Positions 1 through 5,647 of a stretch of DNA of 6,508 nt are shown here, one piece after another; position 1 is the first letter of the stretch; the number at the start of each line of letters is the position of its first letter. The notes under the pieces are model-generated. The model searched no databases. It worked only from the letters and a program-made list of their open reading frames with translations, and was not told the DNA's origin. A program made the translations under genes and the position numbers. The stretch is from Clostridia bacterium (lineage in GTDB: Bacteria > Bacillota > Clostridia > Oscillospirales > Acutalibacteraceae). The DNA lies in assembly GCA_017387165.1 (NCBI GenBank), contig JAFOFS010000085.1, positions 1 through 6,508 on the forward strand, in the 5' to 3' direction.

Positions 1-597
1 ATCCATATACGCCGCTTCGACGTAGTCGTTGGGAATGCTCTTAAACGAAGCGTTGTAAATGAGGGTGTACATCCCGAGGAAGGTGAATTTCAAAAACCAC
101 ATACCCGGAATGGAGTCGTAGATACCGAGCGCCTGGGTCATCTGAATCTCCGACACGGTGGAGCCGACGATCGGCAGCGCCATCAGCACGTACACCAGCG
201 AGATCAAAAATTTGCTGAATTTGTACGGGAAACGGGCGGTGCAATAGCCGACGATGCAAGGACACAGCGTCGAGGCCGCCGCACAGCCGACCGCAAACAG
301 GAAGGAGTTGAGGGTCAGGCCGATAAAATCGTAATACGCCTGCGCGCCGTCGGCGGTGATGACCGTATACTTGAAGCCGCTGGCGGTGGTGTCGAACAGC
401 ACCTTGTAGTTATCCAGCGTCGGCATCGAAAAACCAAACACCTGCTCGCGGAAATCGTTGACCGATCGGAACGAGGTCACCAACGCAAACAGATACGGGA
501 TCATCAACGCCACGGCATACAGCGCCAAAAAGACAAAGATGATCCAAGCGCCTGCAGGGGTCTTGACCTTTTGAATGCGCTTTTGCTGTTTCTTCAT
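1..597 (-). CDS. Carbohydrate ABC transporter permease, MalG-type (CUT1 family), C-terminus beyond window
   Basis: This is the second membrane subunit of a sugar importer; with its partner permease it would form the channel that passes solute delivered by the binding protein. I translated 199 residues in an open frame running to the window edge. The start MKKQQKRIQKVKTPAGAW is followed by a first hydrophobic helix at about 18-41, then helices at about 93-118 and 130-150 and another near 165-182. The last visible residues, EAAYMD at 194-199, are the start of the EAA loop that docks onto the ATPase in this family. Full-length relatives are about 280-300 aa, so roughly the last third is missing. 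The start codon shares its A (base 597) with the TGA stop of the preceding permease gene, and a full 9-base Shine-Dalgarno lies inside that gene's last codons, so the two are probably translationally coupled. Substrate cannot be read from the sequence. Confidence 0.93.
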   Translation of the reverse strand, partial: MKKQQKRIQKVKTPAGAWIIFVFLALYAVALMIPYLFALVTSFRSVNDFREQVFGFSMPTLDNYKVLFDTTASGFKYTVITADGAQAYYDFIGLTLNSFLFAVGCAAASTLCPCIVGYCTARFPYKFSKFLISLVYVLMALPIVGSTVSEIQMTQALGIYDSIPGMWFLKFTFLGMYTLIYNASFKSIPNDYVEAAYMD

Positions 598-1622
598 CAC
601 ACCTTCACCTCCTGACGCTCATCACGGAACGGATCGAGGCGATTCATGATCGCACGGGCGGTAAACACGATGACGCAGGTCATGGCGGAAAGCACAAGAC
701 CGAGCGCGGCGAAATGCGGATAGGTCTGCCCCGTGGTATCCAAGGTGATGCCGCGAGTGAAGTAATATCCCATCGTGTCCATGGTCATACCGCCCGCTTT
801 GGAAAACGCGTACATACCGTAGTCACCGATCAGCGAGCCGGCAAGACCGGCCACCAGGAAGGTGGAAAACATCGGGTAGATATTCGGCAGCGTGATATGG
901 AAAAATTCCTGCACCAGATTGGCGCCGTCGATCTGCGCTGCCTCCGATACGCCGTTGTCAATGCCGCTCATCGCGCTGGAATAGAACAGGAAGTTACCTG
1001 CCAGCGAATAGAAGATGTTGTACAGCACCAGCGTCGGAACACGGGTCTCGCTGTTGACCAGCAGACCGTCGGCGGCCGCGCCGGTCAGCAGCTCCACGAT
1101 CTGCGGATAGCCGCGGTCTGCGATGAAATAGAAGCAGGTGACCGTCACGACGCTCGAAATGACCGACGGAATGAACAAAATGATCTTGAGCGCTCGCGAG
1201 AAAGCAAATTTCTTGTAGAAATAAAATGAGATGATGAGGGACGTGGGCATGGTCACGAAGGTGGTGATGAGATACAAAATCACCGAGTTCTTCAGCGACA
1301 GAAGCAGCGTGGTCTCGCCGCCGAAAAGGTTTCGGAACACATCCGCAAAATTCTGCAGCGTCCAGATATAATTCTTATCCGCATCGGTATACTGCTTAAA
1401 CGACAGCAGGATCGAGTTGAAGTTAACGCCGACCCACATAATCGCAAACTGCGCCAGCGGCACAGCCAGCATACAGACGTAGAAAATCATATCCTTACGC
1501 TTTTTGGATTTGATGCCCGAAACCGCACGCTTACGCTGCGGCTTCAGGCGAGCCAACGCACAGGAGATATCGTAGAAGAAATCACCGATCGCCTGTGTGA
1601 TACGGCGGAAAAACTGTTTCAT
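597..1622 (-). CDS. Carbohydrate ABC transporter permease, MalF/LplB-type (CUT1 family)
   Basis: This 341-aa protein is the first integral-membrane subunit of the importer. It begins with a basic N-terminal extension of about 44 residues (rich in Lys and Arg up to KSKKRKDM), followed by six predicted helices at about 45-66, 110-136, 144-168, 195-219, 250-272 and 304-324. The EAA loop is clear: E227-A-A-x-x-D-G233 followed by ITLP at 243-246, the coupling helix that contacts the ATPase. The length fits LplB-type permeases, and no large MalF-like extracytoplasmic domain is present. The gene lies 47 bp after the binding-protein gene and overlaps the next permease by one base, the typical order binding protein, MalF-like, MalG-like. 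The start at 1622 is supported by GAGAGG at 1636-1631 with 8-nt spacing. The ligand is unknown. Confidence 0.95.
   Translation of the reverse strand: MKQFFRRITQAIGDFFYDISCALARLKPQRKRAVSGIKSKKRKDMIFYVCMLAVPLAQFAIMWVGVNFNSILLSFKQYTDADKNYIWTLQNFADVFRNLFGGETTLLLSLKNSVILYLITTFVTMPTSLIISFYFYKKFAFSRALKIILFIPSVISSVVTVTCFYFIADRGYPQIVELLTGAAADGLLVNSETRVPTLVLYNIFYSLAGNFLFYSSAMSGIDNGVSEAAQIDGANLVQEFFHITLPNIYPMFSTFLVAGLAGSLIGDYGMYAFSKAGGMTMDTMGYYFTRGITLDTTGQTYPHFAALGLVLSAMTCVIVFTARAIMNRLDPFRDERQEVKV
605..613 (-). promoter_or_regulatory. Very strong ribosome binding site AGGAGGTGA for the MalG-type permease
   Basis: Read on the minus strand, AGGAGGTGA matches the usual 16S rRNA anti-Shine-Dalgarno over nine bases and ends 7 nt before the ATG at 597. 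It is embedded in the last codons (QEVKV) of the upstream permease gene. It fixes the start of the downstream gene. Confidence 0.85.
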
Positions 1623-1630
1623 AATACACG

Positions 1631-1636
1631 CCTCTC
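1631..1636 (-). promoter_or_regulatory. Ribosome binding site for the MalF-type permease
   Basis: GAGAGG on the minus strand, 8 nt before the ATG at 1622. It is a weaker match than the sites in front of the other three operon genes. It supports the chosen start. Confidence 0.6.
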
Positions 1637-1645
1637 AGTCGTTTT

Positions 1646-1662
1646 TGCGGTATCCTACCGCA
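1646..1662 (-). promoter_or_regulatory. Intercistronic stem-loop between binding-protein and permease genes
   Basis: A perfect 7-bp inverted repeat (TGCGGTA / TACCGCA) with a 3-base loop lies just after the stop codon of the binding-protein gene. On the minus-strand transcript it is followed by AAAAACG rather than a U run, so it does not look like a full terminator. In other sugar operons, hairpins at this position protect the binding-protein mRNA or lower downstream expression, giving more binding protein than permease. That role is inferred here. Confidence 0.55.
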
Positions 1663-1669
1663 GAGGAAG

Positions 1670-3349
1670 TCAGCGGAGGATGGAATCGTAGGTCAGCCAC
1701 TGCGTATCGCGGCGATAGGTGAGAATGCCGTCGTAGCAGGTTTTGGCATTGAAGGTATAGCTGCCGCCCGACTTGGCCGCCAGCACCGAGGCGATGTTAT
1801 CGGTCTCGCTCTTAGCGGCGTCGTATTTGGTACGCAGCCAGAACACCAGACGGAAATTTTGGCAGAACGCACGGTACAGGTCGTTATCGTCCATCGGGGT
1901 GACCGTATTCGCCGCGTCAAAGCATTCGATCATCGACTTGGTAAACGGGGTCAGTTTGCTGTTGTCCACCGCATACGCAAACGGCTTCTGCAGACCGGTC
2001 AGCTCGGTAAACTGCGCCATCTGCGCATCGGTATGCACAAACTGCAGGAACTTGAGCGCCAGCTCCTTCTTGTTTTGCGCAATGTTGGATTTGATAAAGC
2101 TGTAGGAGTCCAGAACCGACGGCACCAGCGTGGATTTCTCGCCCACCTTATCCTCGGTCGCCTTCGGGAAAGCCATCCACTTGTATTCCATCTCGGAATC
2201 GTACTTGTCGCCCTGGTAGGTCTTTTGGAACGCGGCGGACGCCTCATTCTCCCACCAGCTGCCGTCCAGCATAATGGCGACCGGATCCAGCTTGGTGGAG
2301 GCGGTGTTGCCGACGAATTCCAGCTGCGCATCCGAAATTTTGTACGAGCCGGAGAGGCAGCTGTTGGCGTTGTAGTTGTTCGCGTTCTGCATCAGGCGTT
2401 CACCGAATTTCAGAACATGCGCCAGAGCCGGCTGGCGAGCCAGCTCGTAACCGTTTTCGGGAGTAATGGTAACCGTTTCGGTCTGATAAGCAACCGTGTT
2501 GCCGCTGAAATCGGCGGTGCCCGCCTTAATCAGTTCCAGCGTGCCCTCAAAGGAATAGTTGGTCTTGAACGCCTCGGCGCCCATATAATCGACCGCCATC
2601 TCCGCCAGCAGCCAGGTGAAATAGTCCTGCGACGCGCCCGCGAAGGAGAACGGCACGCAGCCATCCTTGCGGATTTCGGTCAGCAGCTTGAAAAACTCGT
2701 CGTAGGTACGCGGCTGACCGTCATCGAAGGTACCGTTTTTACCGTCCGGACCGGTGCCGAGATTGCCGGTCGCATCGGTGAAGTTGCCGTTTTTATCGAA
2801 ATACCAGCCGTTTTCGTCAAACAGGGTGGCGTTGTACACCATACCGTAGCAGCCCTGCCAGAACGGCAGCGCATAGGTCTTGCCGTTAACCGACAGCGCC
2901 TCCTTCACTTCGGCGCTTAACTTATCGGCGATGCTCTTCTGCTCGCCGAATTCGGTGAGGTCGGCTTGGATAAGGTCAGTGATATCCAGCATCAGACCCT
3001 TCGAAACGTAGGTCTGATAGAACACGCCCTCGGTAAAGAAGACTTCCTCTTTCGTGTCGGGAGAGGTAATGACGTTTTTCAGCGTTTCGCCTTCCATCGT
3101 CGTCTTGTTGGAAAGCACCATGATCTGCACGCCTTTTTTACCCTCCTCAAAAGAGGTCTCGGCGTACTTCGCCTCAAAATCGGCAATGGCCTTTTCCAGC
3201 CAGGCCGTGCCGTAGCCGCCGCCGTAAGTACCAACGTACAGCTGGGTTTTGTTGGCGTCCACCTGCTCAACCAGCTTGGGGCCGCAGCCGCTCAACACCA
3301 TCGCAGCCAGCAAAGCGGCCACCACCGCAAAGGATACAATCTTTTTCAT
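1670..3349 (-). CDS. Extracellular solute-binding protein family 1, lipoprotein of a CUT1 sugar importer
   Basis: This 559-aa protein is the ligand-capturing subunit. The N-terminus has a lysine-led hydrophobic signal peptide and lipobox L19-S-G-C22, so the mature protein should be lipid-anchored at Cys22 on the outer face of the membrane. Family 1 hallmarks are an early beta-strand (TQLYVGTYGG, 35-44), the hinge region NGKTYALPFWQG (155-166) with a following GMVYN, and IMLDGSWW (359-366) in the second lobe. At 559 aa it is longer than the typical 400-450 aa. Part of the excess is an Asp/Gly/Asn-rich insertion at about 182-212. Aromatic residues (W164, W365, W366) are candidate sugar-stacking positions, by analogy only. 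Start: ATG at 3349 with AAGGAG 8 nt upstream. The gene follows the triple-repeat lipoprotein by 12 bp and precedes the two permeases. Substrate undetermined; oligo- or polysaccharide fragments are likely. Confidence 0.94.
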   Translation of the reverse strand: MKKIVSFAVVAALLAAMVLSGCGPKLVEQVDANKTQLYVGTYGGGYGTAWLEKAIADFEAKYAETSFEEGKKGVQIMVLSNKTTMEGETLKNVITSPDTKEEVFFTEGVFYQTYVSKGLMLDITDLIQADLTEFGEQKSIADKLSAEVKEALSVNGKTYALPFWQGCYGMVYNATLFDENGWYFDKNGNFTDATGNLGTGPDGKNGTFDDGQPRTYDEFFKLLTEIRKDGCVPFSFAGASQDYFTWLLAEMAVDYMGAEAFKTNYSFEGTLELIKAGTADFSGNTVAYQTETVTITPENGYELARQPALAHVLKFGERLMQNANNYNANSCLSGSYKISDAQLEFVGNTASTKLDPVAIMLDGSWWENEASAAFQKTYQGDKYDSEMEYKWMAFPKATEDKVGEKSTLVPSVLDSYSFIKSNIAQNKKELALKFLQFVHTDAQMAQFTELTGLQKPFAYAVDNSKLTPFTKSMIECFDAANTVTPMDDNDLYRAFCQNFRLVFWLRTKYDAAKSETDNIASVLAAKSGGSYTFNAKTCYDGILTYRRDTQWLTYDSILR

Positions 3350-3356
3350 AACACGT

Positions 3357-3364
3357 TCTCCTTA
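3357..3364 (-). promoter_or_regulatory. Ribosome binding site of the solute-binding protein, overlapping the previous stop codon
   Basis: TAAGGAGA on the minus strand contains both the TAA stop of the repeat lipoprotein gene (3364-3362) and the AAGGAG site for the ATG at 3349. Ribosomes finishing the first gene are released on the binding site of the second, so coupled translation is likely. Confidence 0.75.
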
Positions 3365-5191
3365 TTTCAAGATTTCTGTCCCATTGTATTTGACGCTGAC
3401 AATCTCCAGCACCTCGCCTGCACGGAAATCGATGGCGGACAGCTTGAAAATTCCCACCTTGTTGATCTCCGCGACCTTCATCGTAAAGGTCACCGTTTTC
3501 CCTGCCGGAGGCAAGGTTCCCTTTGCCGCCGGAAAATCCGCCGACGGCGCCGTTTCGCACAGCCAGTAATTCTGACCGGCCGCATCGTTTAACCGCCGTC
3601 CCCAGATACCGTTGCCGGAAAGGGAGCGACCGAGCGTATCCGAAACCTTCAGCGTGACCGTCAGAGTCACGTCGGAACGGCGCGTGCCGTCGTTCAAGGT
3701 GGTCTGCACCTTGATGACCTCTTCCAAATTTTCGCCGCTGAAGACGTGGACGCCGTTGCCCGACGGCAGCGGCTTGCCCTCGACCGAATCGATCACGATC
3801 ACCTCGCCCGGACCGAAGTCGATGGCGTACAGCTTCAAAATGCCGTTTTTGATCTCCGCTTCAAACGCAAACTGCCGCTTCTCGGTCGGCTTGGGCACCG
3901 ACGCGGCAGGGATGGACGAATCGATGGCGTTGGCATTGAGCCACACCCACGCGCCGCCGTCCACGTTTTCACTCGACAGGCGGCGTCCCCACATACCGTT
4001 GCCCTCCAGCATATCGCCATCGGCGCGGCAAGTATAAAAGCTCACAACCACCTGCTGCTTACCGTCCGGCAGATCCACCGGAATGTTCAACGCGCATTTT
4101 TCGCGGTTTTCGTTAAACCACGATCCCTGCGAACGGTAGACGTACAGGTAATCGTCCGCCGTCGAAAGGTCAAATTTCGGAATATCCGGCAAGGCGTTGG
4201 CGGTGCCGCCGGCCTTATTCAGCACGCTTTTGCCCTCGTACTTGATATCCGCGATCACCAGCATTTCACCGTTTAAGAAATCGTACAGCGGAAGCACGAC
4301 GTTGCCGCCGCGGTCCACCGTCAAGCCGGCGCGCAGGGTGATCGGCTTATCGGCGGCAGGGAACTTCATCGCGGAATTCGGGAAGCCCTCCACGTCATGC
4401 TCGCACAGCCAGACGTTTTCGGAGTAGCTGATGCGACGTCCCCACATGCCGTTGCCGGTCAGGGCGGTGCCGCTCGCCGACATGGCGTACAGCGTCAGTT
4501 CCATATTCGGATAGTAGCCTGACGTCAGCGTGGAGCCGACGCGGAACTCCTCCGCACCTGCGCCGGTGCTGGTAAAAACAGCAGGATACTGCGACAAAAG
4601 CGCCAGGTCAAACCGCTCGGCGGTTTCGTACTGATACAGCGTCTGGGCGGTCAGGCGCAGAGAATTGTCGGTCGAGCCGCCCTCCGCATACACACGGATC
4701 AGCTGCTTGATGGGCGAAGTGACCGGAACGCGGTACAGACCGTCTGTTCCTGCGGTCGCCGTCCGGCGACCGTTTCCGTCGTGCGCATCGTAGGTATAAC
4801 CCGACGCGCCGTCCACCGCCGCCCAGACGAAAGAAATGCCTTTCTCTGCCGAGCCTTCCAAGCCGACCACCGGCGACGCCAGCCGCGAGGCCTGCAGCGT
4901 CATCGCGCCGATCTCGGCGCGGCTGCCGTCCTCCTTAATGCCGCGGACGGTGACCGTGACTTCGCCCTCGTAGCGGCAACGCTCGGTCAGGTTGTAGGTC
5001 GTGCCGGCAACCGTCTCGCCGCCACCGCCGAGGTCCACCTCATACGACACGTAAGATGCGCCGTTATGCGGCTGCCACGAAAGCACGCCGTTATGTAACG
5101 ATACCGTTCCGCCGTCGGACTTGTGACAGCCAACCGCCGCCAGCATTGCCAACAGGCAAACGACCACCGGCCAGATCACCGCTTTTCTCAT
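3362..5191 (-). CDS. Surface lipoprotein with two Fn3-like modules and three GNG[M/I]WGRR repeat domains, unknown family
   Basis: A 609-aa protein I cannot assign to a named family. It starts with a signal peptide (MRKAVIWPVV...) and a lipobox-like A19-V-G-C22, so it is probably anchored outside the membrane; Ala at -3 is a less common lipobox residue. Residues about 28-100 and 104-186 look like Fn3-type beta-sandwiches (L.W....GA..Y.V pattern, then alternating strands). Residues 192-608 are three related domains, each with GNG[M/I]WGRR (246-253, 397-404, 526-533), a following W-rich strand (WLCE at 261 and 543, WVWL at 415) and a closing strand pattern near LYAIDFxxGEVxVIxSVxY. There are no catalytic motifs I recognise. 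Being first in a sugar-importer operon, it may be a glycan-binding accessory protein (inference). Start choice: ATG at 5191 has GGAGG with a 5-nt spacer and yields a proper signal peptide; the frame extends upstream to a TTG at 5254, but that lacks a ribosome binding site. Confidence 0.85.
   Translation of the reverse strand: MRKAVIWPVVVCLLAMLAAVGCHKSDGGTVSLHNGVLSWQPHNGASYVSYEVDLGGGGETVAGTTYNLTERCRYEGEVTVTVRGIKEDGSRAEIGAMTLQASRLASPVVGLEGSAEKGISFVWAAVDGASGYTYDAHDGNGRRTATAGTDGLYRVPVTSPIKQLIRVYAEGGSTDNSLRLTAQTLYQYETAERFDLALLSQYPAVFTSTGAGAEEFRVGSTLTSGYYPNMELTLYAMSASGTALTGNGMWGRRISYSENVWLCEHDVEGFPNSAMKFPAADKPITLRAGLTVDRGGNVVLPLYDFLNGEMLVIADIKYEGKSVLNKAGGTANALPDIPKFDLSTADDYLYVYRSQGSWFNENREKCALNIPVDLPDGKQQVVVSFYTCRADGDMLEGNGMWGRRLSSENVDGGAWVWLNANAIDSSIPAASVPKPTEKRQFAFEAEIKNGILKLYAIDFGPGEVIVIDSVEGKPLPSGNGVHVFSGENLEEVIKVQTTLNDGTRRSDVTLTVTLKVSDTLGRSLSGNGIWGRRLNDAAGQNYWLCETAPSADFPAAKGTLPPAGKTVTFTMKVAEINKVGIFKLSAIDFRAGEVLEIVSVKYNGTEILK
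3368..3757 (-). repeat. Protein repeat domain 3 of the lipoprotein (residues about 479-608)
   Basis: Carries GNGIWGRR at 526-533 (bases 3616-3593), YWLCE at 542-546, and closes with LSAIDFRAGEVLEIVSVKY at the protein's C-terminus. The FDL segment that opens repeats 1 and 2 is absent, and the domain follows repeat 2 almost without linker, which explains the shorter spacing between signatures 2 and 3 (129 residues against 151). Confidence 0.75.
3767..4180 (-). repeat. Protein repeat domain 2 of the lipoprotein (residues about 338-475)
   Basis: Begins with KFDLSTADDYLYVYRSQGS, which resembles the start of repeat 1. It carries GNGMWGRR at 397-404 (bases 4003-3980), then WVWLN at 415-419, where the Cys of WLCE in the other copies is replaced by Asn419. 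It closes with LYAIDFGPGEVIVIDSV. The loop after the signature motif is the longest of the three. Confidence 0.75.
4217..4618 (-). repeat. Protein repeat domain 1 of the lipoprotein (residues about 192-325)
   Basis: Begins with FDLALLSQYPAVF, carries GNGMWGRR at residues 246-253 (bases 4456-4433), WLCE at 261-264, and closes with LYDFLNGEMLVIADIKYEG. It aligns by eye with repeats 2 and 3 over its whole length. It is joined to repeat 2 by a short Ala/Gly/Pro-containing linker (about 326-337). Boundaries are approximate. Confidence 0.75.
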
Positions 5192-5196
5192 AGCAG

Positions 5197-5203
5197 CCTC
5201 CCC
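5197..5203 (-). promoter_or_regulatory. Ribosome binding site deciding the start of the repeat lipoprotein
   Basis: GGGGAGG on the minus strand sits 5 nt before the ATG at 5191. It is the only good site near the 5' end of the frame and rules in favour of this ATG over the upstream TTG at 5254. Confidence 0.8.
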
Positions 5204-5209
5204 TTCCAT

Positions 5210-5230
5210 CCCCTTGCATAAAGCAAGAGG
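5210..5230 (-). promoter_or_regulatory. Leader hairpin immediately upstream of the ribosome binding site
   Basis: The minus-strand RNA can fold CCUCUUGC with GCAAGGGG (8 bp, one G-U) around a UUUAU loop, ending about 6 nt before the Shine-Dalgarno. The 5' arm could alternatively pair with the ribosome binding site itself. It may stabilise the mRNA or tune initiation. No T run follows, so it is not a terminator. Confidence 0.45.
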
Positions 5231-5274
5231 AAACAAATAAACAATTAAATACAATAATTATATCAATATGCGTC

Positions 5275-5290
5275 AATTCTTGATAGAATT
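5275..5290. promoter_or_regulatory. Palindrome AATTCT-N4-AGAATT, candidate operator
   Basis: A perfect 6-bp inverted repeat around TGAT, flanked further out by GCGT and ACGC (5270-5273 and 5295-5298). It lies about 33-48 bp downstream of the start predicted for promoter P2, a position suited to a roadblock repressor. I do not recognise it as the site of a known regulator. Confidence 0.4.
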
Positions 5291-5329
5291 AATAACGCAA
5301 AACAGCCGACTTTCTTTTTCGGCATTTTC

Positions 5330-5358
5330 AGTATAGCACAATCGGGCGATAAACGCAA
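5330..5358 (-). promoter_or_regulatory. Promoter P2 (extended -10, sigma-A type) for the importer operon
   Basis: On the minus strand: TTGCGT (5358-5353), a 17-bp spacer, TATACT (5335-5330), with TGC directly before the -10, an extended -10 element. Predicted start is near 5323, giving a leader of about 130 nt before the ATG at 5191. Confidence 0.65.
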
Positions 5359-5550
5359 CCGTTTTTTATGGAAATTTGCGGGAGAATTTCGGGGTGTTTT
5401 CGCCGCAAAAATTGCCCCGTGCTTGGCGGAAAATGCAGGCTTTTTTCGAGAAAAAGCGCTTTTTTGATCGCTTCTCCCCTCGCGAATACCTGCAATTTAT
5501 CAAAATTCATCAAGTCTTGACATAAGTATCCATAAAAAAGGGCTACCTTC

Positions 5551-5578
5551 ATTATATCGCGTTTCGGGTAATTGTCAA
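5551..5578 (-). promoter_or_regulatory. Promoter P1, consensus TTGACA-16-TATAAT
   Basis: On the minus strand both hexamers match the sigma-A consensus exactly: TTGACA (5578-5573) and TATAAT (5556-5551), with a 16-bp spacer, one short of the optimum. Predicted start is about 5544. It begins 11 bp after the terminator of the upstream gene and points into the importer operon, giving a leader of about 350 nt. Confidence 0.72.
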
Positions 5579-5589
5579 GGCTTTTGCAG

Positions 5590-5636
5590 AAAAAGTTCTA
5601 TCCTCCCCGGCAATAACTTGCCGGGGAGGATAGAAC
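5590..5636 (-). terminator. Strong intrinsic terminator of the DUF4838 gene
   Basis: A perfect 19-bp inverted repeat (5595-5613 and 5618-5636) around a 4-base loop, GC-rich next to the loop, followed on the minus strand by TTTTT (5594-5590). It begins 12 nt after the stop codon at 5648. There is no T run on the plus-strand side, so it acts in one direction and separates this gene from P1. Confidence 0.95.
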
Positions 5637-5647
5637 GAGTGTGACAA

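Larger units (their letters stand above)
5192..5589 (-). other. Gene-free regulatory region of the importer operon
   Basis: About 400 bases of clearly more AT-rich sequence between the upstream terminator and the first operon gene. It holds P1, P2, a TCAAG-T-CTTGA palindrome (5510-5520), the AATTCT/AGAATT palindrome, a weak GCCGA/TCGGC stem (5305-5323) and the leader hairpin. The stretch between P1 and P2 (5545-5360) has several short complementary segments but no known riboswitch that I recognise. A 74-codon frame at 5552-5328 starts inside the P1 -10 box without a ribosome binding site and is not called as a gene. Confidence 0.7.

Noticed and set aside
714..1229. Plus-strand open frame (171 codons) opposite the MalF-type permease
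   Set aside because: Shadow frame rich in His, Arg and Gln opposite a gene with clear membrane helices and an EAA motif.
1859..2920. A long plus-strand open frame (353 codons) opposite the solute-binding protein gene
   Set aside because: It is antisense to a clear family 1 protein, has an Arg/Gly/Val-rich low-information composition typical of shadow frames in GC-rich genes, and has no convincing promoter or ribosome binding site.
2966..3592. Plus-strand open frame (208 codons) across the end of the repeat lipoprotein and the start of the binding protein
   Set aside because: It spans two real minus-strand genes and their junction, with no recognisable domain.
3593..4456. Recurring DNA segment encoding the GNG[M/I]WGRR motif as a possible DNA repeat or CRISPR-like element
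   Set aside because: Similarity is limited to about 24 bases at irregular spacing (about 390-450 bp) in frame within one gene, so protein-level domain duplication explains it.
5192..5254. A 21-residue longer start for the repeat lipoprotein (TTG at 5254)
   Set aside because: No ribosome binding site precedes it, and the extension would disrupt the signal peptide that begins at the ATG at 5191.
5305..5323. GCCGA/TCGGC stem followed by a T-containing run, as a possible attenuator between P1 and the gene
   Set aside because: Only 5 bp with a 9-base loop, and the following bases (TGTTTTGCG) are a poor U tract; too weak to call a terminator.
5451..5464. AAAAAGCGCTTTTT palindrome
   Set aside because: With a realistic loop only A-U pairs remain, so it is neither a stable RNA hairpin nor a recognisable operator.
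5517..5522. Plus-strand TTGACA as a -35 box of a divergent promoter
   Set aside because: The bases 16-18 nt downstream (GGGCTA) do not form a -10, and no plus-strand gene follows.
5328..5552. 74-codon minus-strand frame in the intergenic region
   Set aside because: Its first ATG lies in the P1 -10 box, upstream of the predicted transcript start; the next in-frame Met (about 5510) has no Shine-Dalgarno; the protein shows no familiar pattern. A translated leader peptide is possible but unsupported.
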